From contig JAVSML010000032.1 in assembly GCA_038503035.1 (NCBI GenBank), forward strand, positions 959,486 through 1,023,485: a stretch of 64,000 nucleotides of DNA, read 5' to 3'. The notes under the pieces were generated by a model. The model ran no database searches. It was not told where the DNA came from and was given only the letters and a program-made list of their open reading frames with translations. Each line of letters starts with the position of its first letter. The first letter of the stretch is position 1. Shown piece after piece: positions 22,371-34,104 of this stretch. The translations under genes and the position numbers were made by a program. The stretch is from Crocodylus rhombifer (lineage: Eukaryota > Chordata > Crocodylia > Crocodylidae).

Positions 22371-23632
22371 GTCACGGGGTGACTGGTAGCAGGGGTTGGA
22401 AACCTCAGGTGAGGGGTTTGAGCAGTGTTAGAAGGCTGCAAAACATTCTGACAAAAGGCCCGGTTAGGGCTGAAACTGAAGAATACTTAAGTAACGCAGG
22501 TGCAGCAGTGGAGGTTGCATAGTGGTGAGCAGCACTGCCTGTGCAATTTTTAAGCATGTTCTCATTGAAGCTGGGGAGGCATGGAAACGGGACATCAGAT
22601 GCCCACACTGGGAGCCAACTACAAGAACCTGTACAGAGCAGCCTGAGGGAGAGTGGGGAAGCTGCGCTGCTGGAACAAACTACAGGTTAGTGCAGTCAGC
22701 AGAAGGCCGAACCAGTTCTACTGGCAGGATACCCAGAGGGGCATCCCCAGCCTCCTAGTCCCAGGGCCGCTTGGCAGAAGAAGGACCTGGAACATCAAGG
22801 TCCAGATAACCAGAGGGATGTGCAAGTGAGCCTGAACATAGCACCCTCTCTTGTTTTACTTCTGGATTCACCTTAGCTTTTGTTGCTTTGTTGTGTCTTT
22901 TCTTTTTGTTTGAACTTAATAAGAAGGACCCAAGATAGGGCTAATGCCTTGCAAGTGGTGCCGTATAGACAGCACACAGCCAGGAGGGTCATTTTCCTCA
23001 GAATAAGGTACAAGGTGGGCTTGAGAGGTCCTGATGGTCTGTTGAGGACCTGGGGTGATCCTAAAATCTGGTTGGGAGCAATTCCCGTTCTGACAAAGGA
23101 AGCGGAATGAATTAATGTGTTTCATGGATTAATTTTGGGTTTGTGATTAACTAGACCTTAATCAAAGGACTGCGAGAAACACCTTAATGAGGACTTAAGT
23201 TTACTTTTTCTTATGTTTGAATTAATTGATGAAACTAACTCTTGCGAGTCACAATATCTCTGAGGCTACCTAATTTATACGTGAAATTCCCTCCTATAAG
23301 AATACCCGTGAGGGTGGGAAAACACCTATCGCCTATCGAGAACCATTAGCATCATATGACAAACTAACTATAGTTGGTATATGGATGGGGTGTAGATGAG
23401 GAGGAGCCCCAGAAGCACCTATATTGAGTGCACCTGAAGGTGGTCCACAACACACTAGGAACCTCTCTTATTTTCTTTAAGACCAAGACTTGGCAGGTGA
23501 GCAAGAAGAGACCCCTCAAGGGAAGAGCGCTGAATGTACTAGAGAGCCAAAACCAGCAGGCACCCAAACCTGGTTAATACAGTCCCAAACCGCCGGAAAA
23601 GTGCTGGTCTGGCACAAGTGGGTACAGTGACA
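22371..23632 (+). mobile_element. Possible solo LTR-like block
   Basis: The block begins TGTCACGGGGTGAC and a matching terminal CAGTGACA lies at about 23625-23632. TG...CA ends and a length near 1.26 kb would suit a solo LTR. I see no clear target duplication and no strong promoter, so this is tentative. The frames inside are short and motif-free. Confidence 0.3.
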
Positions 23633-24729
23633 ATAAAACACATGGCCTATATGGGATAAATATATGACAGAAACTTATATATATTTCATAATCCAGGTCA
23701 AATTAGCCAAATCAGTTCCAAATCATATTGATTGATTAGAACTCAGTTGTTCCAAAAACCACATTGATTGAGCAGGCAGAACTCAATTGTCCCAAACACG
23801 ATGTATGGTGCTACAACCGGCAAGTATCCTCCATCCCAGACCCATTACCCTGGGAATTGAGATATTCCCAAAACCATTGGCAGGTATCCTAAGTGCAGGT
23901 CCAAGGCCAGAGGTTTTGGGGTTCAGATGCCCCTAGATACTACAGGCACGCATCCTCCATCCCAGATTCTTTAGTCCAGGACTTCAGATACTCCCTGCAC
24001 TTGATCTTGGCTCACAAGAGGCCTTGAAGCAAAACTGACAGAAACTTAGCACAAGAATAAGTTAGTGGAACCCATCTAAATAAGATATATGGAAGTGCCC
24101 ATTGTATGCAGTCCCCGCTCAGAGCTGACTCTTTTTATACTCATGATGAACCACTGTATTATGTACATTTCAATTTCTTCTTCACTCTCACAGCTGACCT
24201 GTGCCTTTCTTTCCCATTTCCAGTGAGTCCTGTTTCTTCACCAGCCTTAAATATCTGGCAAACATTATCAAACAGGGCCACAAACAGTTCATCCAGAATC
24301 CCTCTCTTGCCCCCTCTCTCAAACTATTACATATAATTAGTGTGGCCCTGTCTTCCATGAGGTGGAGGCAGACCGGGTTGCCCTGCAAATCATCTGCACA
24401 GAATTTTTTGGAGGATCCCAGGACTCATGACAAGAACACCTGGCTCCAGTCATGAATGGGGGCTAGTTAGCACATGGATACTTTGTGGAGGGTATCTGGT
24501 GTACACACACACATACTGAGCACTACTGAGCTGTGGGGTCACCATGACTTGAAATGCTGTTGACTCTGTTGGGGTCTAACCCATTGAACCATACAGTAAA
24601 TCATAAGCCTTTCAGCTTTGGACTAATATCATGCATAGTTTGTACTATATGGTATACCCATGGTTCTACAAGATCCTGAAAAGCTTCCAGGAGAAATAGA
24701 AGCTGCATGACACTACCCTAGCAACCCCA
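23633..24729. other. No gene recognised; degenerate local duplications
   Basis: Between 23700 and 24000 phrases such as CAGAACTCA(G/A)TTGT and ATCCTCCATCCCAGA occur twice each, indicating old local duplication. Otherwise nothing identifiable. Confidence 0.45.
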
Positions 24730-25215
24730 GTGAACCACCACAAGATACGGGAGGTGGTAAGGTCAAGAGACATCATATCACCCATGGACTTTCTACCTGG
24801 TGACAGCTGCCACACTGTGTGGGAGCAAATCTTTCACAAGGACCTGCAGAAGGATTACAGAGACCTAAATTGGCAAGCAGCCCACCGGGCACTCCTTGTA
24901 TGGGCATGGAAACACAGTGCATGGCAGAGAGACCCATCAAACTGCCCAAGACAGACCTGCCGTTGGCAGGCAGAAACAACTGACAACCTCTTCTGGGACT
25001 GCCCATATACCAGAGAAGCGTGGAAAAAGGTCTGTGCACCCCTGGTGGTGACAAGGTTTCAGAATCCTGACCAGAGACGTGGTCCTCTCTGGGCACTTGA
25101 CCAAACAACAAAGGGCTCTGACACCTCGCTTCAACCAGTTTATCTCTTGCTTCAGGTATGCCCTTTGGAAAGCCAGGAACCTGTTCATAAACAGACACTC
25201 GGACCCCACAGTTGA
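24730..25215 (+). pseudogene. C-terminal fragment of a Tx1/L1-type ORF2
   Basis: A 161-codon frame contains WQAAHRALLVWAWKHSAWQR, a Cys-rich CPRQTCRWQAETTDNLFWDCP and YTREAWKKV. This resembles the zinc-binding segment after the RT in Tx1/L1-group ORF2 (compare HGILATGTF...CPFC...H...C at 4.4-5.0 kb). It belongs to a different subfamily from the 2.5-15.6 kb copies. No RT core is present and the first Met is internal. Confidence 0.6.
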
Positions 25216-25929
25216 GGACTGTATTAAAATGGGCCCGAGTGAAATGTAGTGGTACTACAGAAAGACAGAAGAGGGCAATGGGAAAGAAATGGCAGAACTC
25301 ATATGGTGGAGAGGGGACTGGAATAGACTTTTTCAGAGGCAAACCCTCTGAAAGAACAATGAGTGATAACACTGAAATAGTGATGGGTGCACGGTGCAAA
25401 CTGTGTAACAGGACTACAATAACTTAATTGTCAAATTATGTTTTGATCTGGCAAATGAAACACAGTGGTCATTTGACAGGTTATTAGAGTTGTTATATAT
25501 AGTACAAAACTTTTTCCCTTGCAAATACATATATATATATATATGTCGGAAAAAAGAGTTTGTACTATATATAAGTAGGTACAAAAGTACTACTTAAAAG
25601 TGTGTTTATGGAGAGTACCTGTGCTAAAACTTGCAGCACTTTCAATAAAGGTAAAATGCATCTCTTCTGGTTGAATTAAGTATATGGATACCTGTAATCA
25701 TTTCTCTATATGCATGTTAGTACATGTATGTTTATCTCAATGCCAGTATTCTAAATTTGTCCTTCACTTCCATGTGTTCAGGGAGTATAGGCTCTGACAA
25801 TAAGGAAGGGATTGCAGGGGAAGGAAGTTTGTGGGGGGGGGGGCAGAGGGTAAGGGGGCTACCAGATTCCCCAGATTGATTTGTCCCACTGTAGCATTGA
25901 GAAGGGGACAAATTCAAGGCAAATGTCCA
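25216..25929. other. No gene recognised
   Basis: AT-rich, with a short (AT)n run at 25527-25546 and a G run near 25830. No element recognised. Confidence 0.5.
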
Positions 25930-26058
25930 ATAATTAGATTATGTACCTTCAAAATTATAACATACTTATAAATATCCTGTATATAGAATCTAATTATTGG
26001 GGAGGGGGTGTCTTACATTCAGGGGCATCTTATATTCGAGCAAATATAGTATATGAAG
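25930..26058 (+). mobile_element. Right end of a TA-flanked element (same family as 55692-56523)
   Basis: TAGAATCTAATT followed by GGGGCATCTTATATTCGAG and AAATATAGTA parallels the right end of the element ending at 56523. Another isolated right end lies at about 57345-57393. The left end here is not clear. Confidence 0.5.
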
Positions 26059-26059
26059 A

Positions 26060-26348
26060 ATGGAGATAAATAATTTTCTCTGGCTGCAGGGGACAGGACA
26101 AACAGCAATGGTCCTAACTTGAAGCAAGGGAAAATTAGGTTAGATATTAAAAACTTTATTACTGTGAGAGTAGTTAAGTATTGAAACAGGCTACCCACAA
26201 TTGTTGTGGAATCTCCAGCTTTGGAAGTTTTTAAAATCAGGTTGGACAGACACTTGACTGGGGTGGTTTAGTCAGGGTAAGTCTACCTTCAGTACAGGAT
26301 TAGACCTGATGATCTTCTGAGGTCCCTTCCAACCCAAATATTCTATGA
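26060..26348 (+). mobile_element. CR1 3' fragment
   Basis: GACCTGATGATCTTCTGAGG, TCCCTTCCAACCC and a final ATTCTATGAG are the CR1 3' UTR signature. Upstream, TTGTTGTGGAATCTCCAGC and TTTTTAAAATCAGGTTGGAC match the CR1 C-terminal coding region in decayed form. Confidence 0.8.
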
Positions 26349-26600
26349 GTAGCGAATTGCCCGTCAGAATGATGTGGGGGATGGAGTGCCACATGCCACC
26401 GCCCCATGCCATTGCCCTCCCAGGAGTGGGGGGCAGGGGAGAGGAGTTTGCATGCACCACATCTGGCCATGTGCCACCCCTGCTCCATGTCCAGCCCCAT
26501 GCCCCCCCCCACACCCACTCTGTGCCCCCCCCCAGTGTGGGGCAGTGGGTGGCCACTGCCACTCACCACCCCATGCTGCCACCCCTCCCCCCGCATCCCA

Positions 26601-26993
26601 GTGGTCTCCAGCCTTTTTAAGTAGGAGATCACCTTTGGTATTTAAAAGCAACCTAAGATCTACTGTGTGCCACTGCCACCCCCCCATTCCCTCCCCACCC
26701 AGCAGGTAAATCTGTGGGTAGGGAAGATCAAGTCAGAGGGAGAAAAAATATTTGGGGGTACACCTCCCCAGCATATAAGTCCCACCCTGCAGGGGCCCCA
26801 CTCAATTTATACTTGCTCCTGCCTCTGCAGCATTGCCCCTCACTGTGGGGGCTTCAATCTAGCGCCTAGTCTTTCCCTCCCCCACAGACTGCCAGCTGGG
26901 CTGTGGCACATACGTGCATGCACGCAGGCACTCAGCCCCCCACCCCAGCCTCAGATCAACTCCAAGAGGCTCCGAGATCTACTGGTGACCACT
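26601..26993 (+). mobile_element. hAT-like element, ends only
   Basis: CAGTGGTCTCCAGCC on the left and CTGGTGACCACTG on the right form a plausible hAT inverted pair, similar to the element at 39449-39615. Flanking octamers do not match, so the two ends may come from different events. The interior is C-rich and uninformative. Confidence 0.4.
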
Positions 26994-26996
26994 GGT

Positions 26997-27250
26997 CTAA
27001 CCTAAACTTCCCTTGCTGCAACTTGAGACCAATGCTCCTTGTTCTGTCATTTGGCACCACTGAGAACAGTTTAGCTCTATCCTCTTTGTGGCCACCCTTC
27101 AGGTAGTTGAAGACTGCTATTAAACCTCCCCTCGGTCTTCTCTTCTTCATATTAAATAAGCCCAGTTCTGTCAGCCTCTCTTCATAGGTCACGTGCCCCA
27201 GCCCTCTAACTATTTTCATTGCCCTTTACTGGACTCTCTCCAACTTGTCT
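26997..27250 (-). pseudogene. CR1 ORF2 C-terminal remnant
   Basis: The minus-strand frame reads [40 protein letters not shown] and later [10 protein letters not shown]. This matches the MIRG...YEERLRELGLF...KRRLRGDLI region of CR1 ORF2. It ends abruptly near 27250, where ORF1-like sequence begins. Confidence 0.75.
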
Positions 27251-27254
27251 AGAT

Positions 27255-27725
27255 TCATCTGAGCCCTGTCCTCTTCACTCTTGCACCCAGAGCCCTGTAG
27301 TCACTTTTGATCTGCTCAGGGTCACCCAAGGAATTATCATTTGTGCCCACATGGATGAGCAGCATGGGATAGTAATCAGAGGGCTGGATGAGTCTCTGTA
27401 ACCCTCTGTGACATCTCAATTCCAGGCTTTGGGCAAGCAGCAAACCTCCCAAGACAACAGGTCAGGCCGGTAGACGGATGCCTCTGTTCCCCATAGAAGG
27501 GAGTCTCCAACCACCAACACCCTTTGCTTCCTGTTGGTGGCAGTGGTCTCAGTCCTCCCAAACTTGGCAGTGCCTGGCTTGGTCTCTTCCACCAACAGAA
27601 CATGCTTTTCCTCCTCTGTTACTAGGGCTCCATATCTGTTCTCAAAGCAAACTGCTGCAGCTGGAGATGAAAACTTTTGCTTGCTCCCAGAAGTCACAAG
27701 CTTCCACCTTCCAGCTTCCACTTTC
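27255..27725 (-). pseudogene. CR1 ORF1 remnant with SGNH esterase-like motifs
   Basis: Two overlapping frames (27721-27416 and 27452-27255) contain RVLVVGDSLLWGTEA and, after a frameshift, LIHVGTNDNSLGD and SDYRALGARVK. GDSL and H-GTND blocks are the marks of the SGNH-hydrolase domain known in the ORF1 of some CR1 lineages; the serine of GDSL and the GTND block are visible. It lies directly beside CR1 ORF2 C-terminal sequence in the same orientation, so either a deletion removed about 2.5 kb of one CR1 or two fragments meet here. Confidence 0.75.
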
Positions 27726-27916
27726 CTAGGAGTTCATGTCCTTTTCGTTTTCCAGTGCTGCATCTGGTGGTCCTTCCTCCACAATCCCTGAGGTCTTCTT
27801 CAGCATTGAATCAATGAAGTTCTCATGGTGGAGGATGCTTCAGAGCCTACCTCTTCCTTTAGCTCTCTTGCCTGTTCCCTGATGGACACCACCAGGAGGC
27901 ACTGCTCACATTATAA

Positions 27917-28102
27917 CAGGGGTGGGCAAAATGCTGCCTGCAGGCCGGATGCGGCCCACCAGGCCATTCTGTCCAGCCCACAGGGCCCCCCAAAATTTAG
28001 AAAATTAATATTTATCTGCCCCTGGCTGCCTGTCATGTGGCCCTTGATGGCTTGCCAAAACTCAGGAAGCAGCCCTCCACCCGAAATAATTGCCTGCCCC
28101 TG
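27917..28102 (+). mobile_element. Nonautonomous hAT element, 186 bp
   Basis: Starts CAGGGGTGGGCAA and ends TTGCCTGCCCCTG, inverted repeats with two differences over 13 bases. The flanks CATTATAA (27909-27916) and CATTATAG (28103-28110) are an 8-bp target duplication with one change. The internal CTGCAGGCCGGATGCGGCCC is typical of amniote hAT elements. Confidence 0.9.
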
Positions 28103-28110
28103 CATTATAG

Positions 28111-29667
28111 GCAGTACCCCACCTGGCTGTCACTGAAAGGACCTGTAAGCTGCAACCTCCACAGCACTAAACCAGTTAGAAGCCTTGATGGCAAGTCCTG
28201 CCTGGACAAACACCTCATAGGTGCAGGCACAGTCCTTGAACCTTACCATTCCTCTGCTGTCAACAAATACATCTGAGCTCTGCTGGCAAAGTATCTTCTC
28301 CCCTTCCAGTTCTGATCAACACAGAGCATGTCAATCTACTACTACTGTCTGTTATTACATTAACTCAAGAGGCACAGGTTCTATGAGATAGATTTAAGTT
28401 CCATTCCTGCTAGTGACCCATGTAGGTATCATTATGATGCCATATAATTGGCTTTAGATTTGGGATCCTTTTTCCCAGTTTGCTTTTTTTTTAAATCGAG
28501 GATATTACACACACACAGCAGCATGTGTGCACACACCTGCATCAAAAGAATTTCCCAGTTAGGAATTCTAAAAGTTAAGGAAATGCCATAACTAAGTTTC
28601 CCTCTCAGTATCAAGTTAACTCAGCACCTTTGGGCAGTTGTATTATGATACAGTCTTTAATGACATGATTGCAAGCTATTTTTTTAACAGGATCCCTGCT
28701 TCATTCAGCTCATGGTACAGACAGTGCTCTGGGGATGAGTCAGTGGTGTAGAAAAGCCGTTGTTTTCTGTAGCTATCTGGCATCATTTATAGCTTAACTT
28801 AGAATGTGTGTAGTGAATGAGGCATGGGATCACAGAAAGAAAAAAGTTGGCCCTCAGGTTAGATAAGGTGAAGGTTGCCCTGGAGAACTATCCTTGGTCT
28901 GTCACAGAGTCTCCATTGTGATTCTTGGGAAGTCAATGAAAACATGTTTCACAGGTGGTCACTAACTTGCAATTCTCAGTTTCAGTGTGCTTGACTTGTG
29001 ACCCTGAGTACTGCAAGCTTCTGATGAAGTCAAGGGAAGCTGTGAGATGGATGTAAACATATGGAATTTCAGGTCCTAAGTATCTGAAATTGCCTGATCA
29101 CAATTATCAAACAGTTTGATCTCTCTATGCTTCAATTTCCCATGTGTAAAAGAGAGATACCACACCTTCTTTCAAGTGGTGTTGGGAAAATGACTTTGTT
29201 CATGTTTCTGAGGCACTCAGATACCATTTAGTGATGAACACTACAGAAACTCGCACAAGCGCATTAATAATTAATTTTGTCTTCGGAGAAGGCTTTGAAC
29301 ACTGTGCAGTAAGTAAGGCTTGGGGCACATGTTGAACTGAGAGGAAAAGCTAATATAATGAATGGGCATTTATTACATGAGGATCATCCTTTCTGTGCAC
29401 TGACTGAGGCAAGGGTGTTGTGGAAAAAATAGAATGGAAGCATGTAGTTAAAGATTTCAGAATTCAGATGTGTAAGGGGGAACAAAGTCAAGCTTTAGCG
29501 GTAAGCATTTCCTAACTCCTGAGTGCCTGCCTTTGAAACCTCCATGATTTGTGTATAATTAAAAAACAAAGTCTAATTCTTTGTGGTAACAAATCACTTC
29601 TGCTTAAAATCTACCCAGTGTCTCAATATTCCTCCTTACTTCTAGTCCTAAACTTTTGTTTAGTTTG
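28111..29667. other. No gene recognised
   Basis: Noncoding, largely unique-looking sequence; no ORF above about 80 codons with motifs and no element signature. Confidence 0.5.
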
Positions 29668-29670
29668 ACT

Positions 29671-30243
29671 GGGTGTGTCTACATGTTCACTTTAATGTGT
29701 AGTAGCCTATTCTACTGCACATTAAAGTGTCACATAAAAAAAATGCTATTATGCTAATGCACAGTAAAATAGGCTACTGTGCATTATACATCACTTAAAA
29801 ACTGTCTGCATTCATTACTGAGCATTAAGGCAGTCTAATGCACGTGTTTAGTACCTCACATTGGAGGGTCCCTGTACATGAGCGTGGAGGACGCTCTGAT
29901 GGGCTGTAATTACAGAGCATCAGAGCAGACTCAATTAATCAAGTTTGCTGGAGCATGGTAATTACCCCCTCCTGTGTCTCATGTATCAGCGTCCCCATGC
30001 TTAAAAATGGCGTGGACGCTTGAACTAAGCTTGTCAAATGAGCTTTAGTTCAAGTGCCCCCACCACCATCTTTAAGTGTGGGGATGCTGATACACAAGAT
30101 GCTGCAGCACTTTTATTAAATTATCTAATTTATCTAATTAAAGTGCTGTCCCCCCGCTACCTGGAGCACATGTAAAAGTGCCCAGAGATACTAAATTTAA
30201 TGTGCATTAGGAAAAATACCTTAATGTATGTATAGACACACCC
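29671..30243 (+). mobile_element. GGG-ended inverted-repeat element (family copy c), with a nested element
   Basis: Starts GGGTGTGTCTACATGTTCAC and ends ATGTATAGACACACCC; ACT flanks both sides (29668-29670, 30244-30246). Removing 29867-30184 leaves a sequence collinear with copy b at 20123-20373, which confirms nesting. Confidence 0.8.
29867..30184 (+). mobile_element. Nested inverted-repeat element with 3-bp TSD
   Basis: Starts GGTCCCTGTACATG and ends CATGTAAAAGTGCCCA, a weak inverted pair. GAG precedes and follows (29864-29866, 30185-30187). The interior (AGAGCAGACTCAATTAATC, CTTTAGTTCAAG) is related to 34492-34830. Confidence 0.7.
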
Positions 30244-30246
30244 ACT

Positions 30247-32120
30247 GGGTCTGATCCAACACCCATCAGAGTAACTCAAAGGTTTCCTTAACTTTTAGAG
30301 TTGATCTATTCTCAGACCTGACTGAGGCCTAATTCAAATCCCGCTAAATTGAGTCAGAGTCTTTCCATTGATACAAATGGATATAGCATGATTCTTTTAC
30401 CCAAAGCTGACAAAAATCTTTGGGCCACTTCTGGAGGAAAAGTGCTACGTAATTTAATTATTAGAATAGAGCAGATAATTCACAAAAAAATTGTATCAGC
30501 AACTGATAATCACTTGCTGGCACTGTGCAAATTTCCCACACGTAAGTGGTCTTTGAAATTTGTGCCTCCCTTTAGTGAATAATTCTTGGTCTACAGTTCA
30601 CACAAAGGGGATGTTTATATATGTAGGTATGTCTTAAAGACAGACTTGCCAACACGGGAGCTTGTTTTGTAGATATATCATGCATTTCTTTTTTCAACAT
30701 TTAATCTGTTTTTACAAGTAATTTTGTTCTTTATTTTAAGCTGCCCCAAGCCTCCTCTTTTCTTGGGAAGGATGGCATATAAATAAATTAATAGCATTTG
30801 GCTTGTCTATGCCTATAGATAGTGAGTGTTGGGAACAAATCTGGAGCAGCCTCCAGCTCTTGAGCCCATCAGTGAACTTGGATGGGCAAGGGTTGGGTCA
30901 GGCATGGTCAGTGCTGCCTTCCTTAGGACAGCCACTAACACAATACAGACAAACTTGTAGAATTCAGGGTTTAGTCACTGTTATAAGGCAACCTGGGTTT
31001 ACTCAGCACACCTTGGCATGCACATGTATATACACCTCTCTGGGTACTTACTGACCAGGCCCCAGTATCTCAGATACTAGACAAACACAGAATAAAAAGA
31101 GTCCTTGCCCCAAAAAAATACAGGTCAGTGTGTGGGCATAGATTGTCTCCTATGATCTGTTTCTAGCTAACATTAAAAAGACACTGAAAAAATGCAGAGA
31201 CATGAAAAGATAACTTCGAAAAGTTAATCTTTTTACAAACCAGCCCCCTCTCTCTCCCTCCCCCCAAACTTCAGGGTTTTGGTCAAGTTTAAATAATGGC
31301 AAAGACTGAACTCACTAGTAGTAGTTCCATATGAATTTGTTTGCTTGCTCCTTCAACAGGAACTTAAGCTAAAAGAAAAAGAAACCTTACAATCACTTAG
31401 CATAATAGAAAAACCGAAGACATGAACAGTTTTGTGAATAACAAAAAAGAGATACCAGAACTATATATACACTGTTCCCCTTCTAACAGCAGCTTTTTCT
31501 CACTATTGCCCACTGTGCACTCTGTAGCATTTCCCACTGCTCTTTGCTGTTACAGATTGATAGTGACTTTTCCCCTTTCACTCCTTAGAGACCAAGACCA
31601 AATTCCTGCAATGCTTTCAACCTTCATCTAATCAAGGGTCAATAGTCATGGGATCTGTTTCATCCTTTGGTCTCCCCCATATGGAAAAATCTAATTGCAT
31701 CAGCAAGATCAATCTATCACACTCCTCACAAATGAGGAGCCGAAGAAAGGAGGGTCTAGAGTCTTTCTCACTGGCTCAGAATGTCGAGGTGAAATTCAGG
31801 CAAGAAGCAAGACTGGGAGTTGTACTTTACTGGTTTGGGCATAAAGTCTATGTTTCAGACAAAAGGCAAGATCCCAACTCACATATCTAGATGATATTGA
31901 GTAGACTACTGCTGCTTCCTGCAAGTTCCCAGGACAATTTCCTGTGTGGCACAGACCAATAGGAATCAAAGAGAGAATAGCCAATCAGGATGCAACAGCA
32001 TGAAGTACTCTTTTCCTTACCCTCTCCTCCAGGAAGCGTTCAAATTCATGGAGGTGAGCACAGTATTTCATCTCTCTACAAGCATCCTGGCTTAAAATGA
32101 TTGTCCCTGGAATTACATTC
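30247..32120. other. No gene recognised; possible LINE tail
   Basis: Mostly unmarked noncoding DNA. At about 30735-30795, TTGGGAAGGATGGCATATAA followed by ATAAATTAAT resembles the 3' tail of old L2/CR1-group LINEs, but this is weak. Confidence 0.4.
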
Positions 32121-32123
32121 ACT

Positions 32124-32522
32124 GGGTGCATCCACACATGCCTATTAAGGCAAAACAATAAATGCCCACACTTATCGCACCAAAGTTTTTTGCTCCCGGT
32201 TGCCACTTTTACACATGCAGCACTTTGAGCCAGGTCACAGCAGCCCCAGCTGGCAGGAGGCTCAGGGGGTCAGCCTGCCAGCCTGGGGTTGCTACTACCC
32301 AGCTCAACATGCTGCTGGGCGGGGGAGAACAAGGGTGCTCCAGTGCGGGGCTACCCAGCAGGCAGCCCTTATACTGAAGCACACTTTTGCCCCAGCCAGC
32401 TGCAGCAGCATTGACATGTGCGCTTGTGCAGAATAAAAAACTCTGCTGCAGGATAGTACTTGCACGTGTATACACTGAGAGGTTTACTGCGGCACAAAAT
32501 AGTCTGTCCCCATGTGTCTCCC
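32124..32522 (+). mobile_element. Probable GGG-ended element (family copy d), boundaries uncertain
   Basis: Starts GGGTGCATCCACACATGCC after ACT, like copies a and c. A candidate right end, CCCATGTGTCTCCC, lies at 32509-32522, but the flanking triplets differ. The GC-rich centre is unlike the other copies. Confidence 0.45.
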
Positions 32523-32639
32523 ATCAGTTCCAGTAGTCTGCCTTGGGTATTCCCGCTAAATACACAAACTTTCACTGGATATCATTTCCATGTGAATAGG
32601 GAATGTATAGTTTGCCAGTAAGGCATACAAAATAGGCAT

Positions 32640-32800
32640 GGACAAGCAAGACTTTCTTGAGGAGGGACTCTGAGGATGGAAGCTCATTTATGGGGTGTTG
32701 GCTGGGGTGTTATGACCCTGCACTCATTCCTGCCCGGGACAGGTGGTTGGACCTGATGATCTGTTTAGGTCCCTTCCAACCCTAAGCACTATGAAACTAT
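32640..32800 (+). mobile_element. CR1 3' fragment
   Basis: GGTGGTTGGACCTGATGATC, TAGGTCCCTTCCAACCCTA and CACTATGAAACTAT form a CR1 3' UTR end. Confidence 0.75.
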
Positions 32801-33069
32801 CTCACTTTAGCAAGTGTATATATTTAGTTATGATACCAAACAGTAGTTTGGTAAGTCATTCATTTTATATACAAGTAAGGAATGACTTACAAATATGAAG
32901 CAGTTCAACACAAATATCTTTGCTCTGCTTTTCCTAAAATGGATCCTTTTGCACAAATTATGAGCTGTAAATCACCACTTTTTATCTATCCCAGTTGAGC
33001 AAGAGTTGTCCTGCTATAGGTCAAAGCTGATTTTGAAACTTTGGTTATTTACAGCATCGGTTGCCTGTA

Positions 33070-33200
33070 GCAGTAGTGTAACGTGGGGGCAAAGAGGAGA
33101 GGGGTTTGAGCAGAGCACATGTCCCAGGTGCTGCCTAAGTGGAGGGGCACAAGAAGGATGGGGGTGGTGGAGGGGGTACTTTACCCCAGGGTTACTTGCT
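33070..33200 (+). mobile_element. Possible hAT-like remnant (CAGTAGTGTAAC type)
   Basis: CAGTAGTGTAACGTGGGGGC followed by CCCAGGTGCTGCC resembles the element at 56683-56860. No right end was found. Confidence 0.35.
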
Positions 33201-33397
33201 GCAGCCTGTCTCACTGTTCTACCTGTTTGCTGCCTTGCCTCATTCTTCTGGCACTTCCCAGCTCCAGGATGCAGCCAGCACAAGCTATAAGTGTCATAGA
33301 GCTCAAGGCATTCTGGAAATCTTAGTTTTGTACAATAGCAGTAGAGCTTGCTACTGCTAGATGGGGAGAACTGATCCCCATTTTTGGCTATCAAATT

Positions 33398-33942
33398 TGT
33401 AATGATGAGTGGTATTAAAGAAGTACACCTTCTTGATAAAAGCAAATCTTGTCTATTATCTTCATGAAAAGAACCTATCTGTTTTCCAGACAGCTCTGTA
33501 AAACAACCAGCAGCACTGGCGACATGTAGGGGGTGCACACGGGTGCATGTGCAGCCCCCTGCGAAAAGGCACCGCCAACACTGCTGATAGCACCTGCGGG
33601 CAGTTGCCACTCGCCATCCCACTCCCCCATCAGCGCTGCCAGTGGTGTCTGTGGGTGGTCTCTGACCACTGGTCAGTGCTCACCACCCCCACACCAACAG
33701 TGCTGTGGCTGCCTGCAGGAGCTTCCCGCTTGCTGCTGCCATGCCCTAGCCACCGCTATGCTCCCACTGCTGACAGTACTGCCACTGCCTGCAGGAGCCC
33801 GCCCTGCCCCCCCAGCCTCTGGGGGCACACGGTGTTCATGATCAGCAGCACTTTCTGCTCTCCACTGGATCACAAAACAACATGTGTTCTCTGTTTCAGT
33901 TTGCAACAACTACTCTTAAGGAGACAGTGTACTATACCCACA
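33398..33942 (-). repeat. 3' LTR of the Ty3/Gypsy element, with insertion
   Basis: The sequence outside 33518-33842 matches 39131-39341 almost throughout, e.g. GTACACCTTCTTGATAAAAG and CTCTCCACTGGATCACAAAA. On the element strand it starts TGTGGG and ends ATTACA. Confidence 0.9.
33518..33842 (+). mobile_element. GC-rich element with 10-bp TSD (copy 1)
   Basis: It interrupts the 3' LTR; CAGCAGCACT occurs immediately before (33508-33517) and after (33843-33852), and the 5' LTR has this site once. The interior contains repeated GCACCGCCAACACTGCTG-like modules and matches 58902-59142 in reverse complement. No coding frame is credible. Confidence 0.75.
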
Positions 33943-34090
33943 TAGTTTCATAGATGTTGGGAGCTGGAAGGGAGCTTAAAAGATCAGGTCCAGCCCCCCT
34001 GCGATTGGGCAGGAAAGACTGCTGGGATCAGGTGACCCCAAAAGGTCGGCATCAAGATACTTTTTGAAGATTGTCAGGGTGGGTGACTGT
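33943..34090 (-). mobile_element. CR1 3' fragment inside the Ty3/Gypsy element
   Basis: On the minus strand it ends CCAACATCTATGAAAC. It lies between the 3' LTR and the polypurine tract, which are normally adjacent, so it is a later insertion. Confidence 0.8.
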
Positions 34091-34091
34091 A

Positions 34092-34104
34092 TTCTCCCCT
34101 TTTT
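34092..34104 (-). other. Polypurine tract of the Ty3/Gypsy element
   Basis: On the element strand this reads AAAAAGGGGAGAA. It is displaced from the LTR start (TGTGGG) only by the CR1 insertion. Such a tract primes plus-strand DNA synthesis in LTR elements. Confidence 0.65.

Noticed and set aside
22371..23632. Complete endogenous retrovirus
   Set aside because: No gag, pol or env-like sequence is adjacent; at most a solo LTR-like block.
26345..26632. Overlapping Pro/His- and Gly/Trp-rich frames of about 90-110 codons
   Set aside because: C-rich low-complexity DNA between repeat ends; frames are open on both strands.
32200..33945. Possible host exons in 70-200 codon frames, including 33014-33622 on the minus strand
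   Set aside because: They fall in the GGG-ended element, the 10-bp-TSD element and the LTR; no splice-site-bounded conserved domain was seen.
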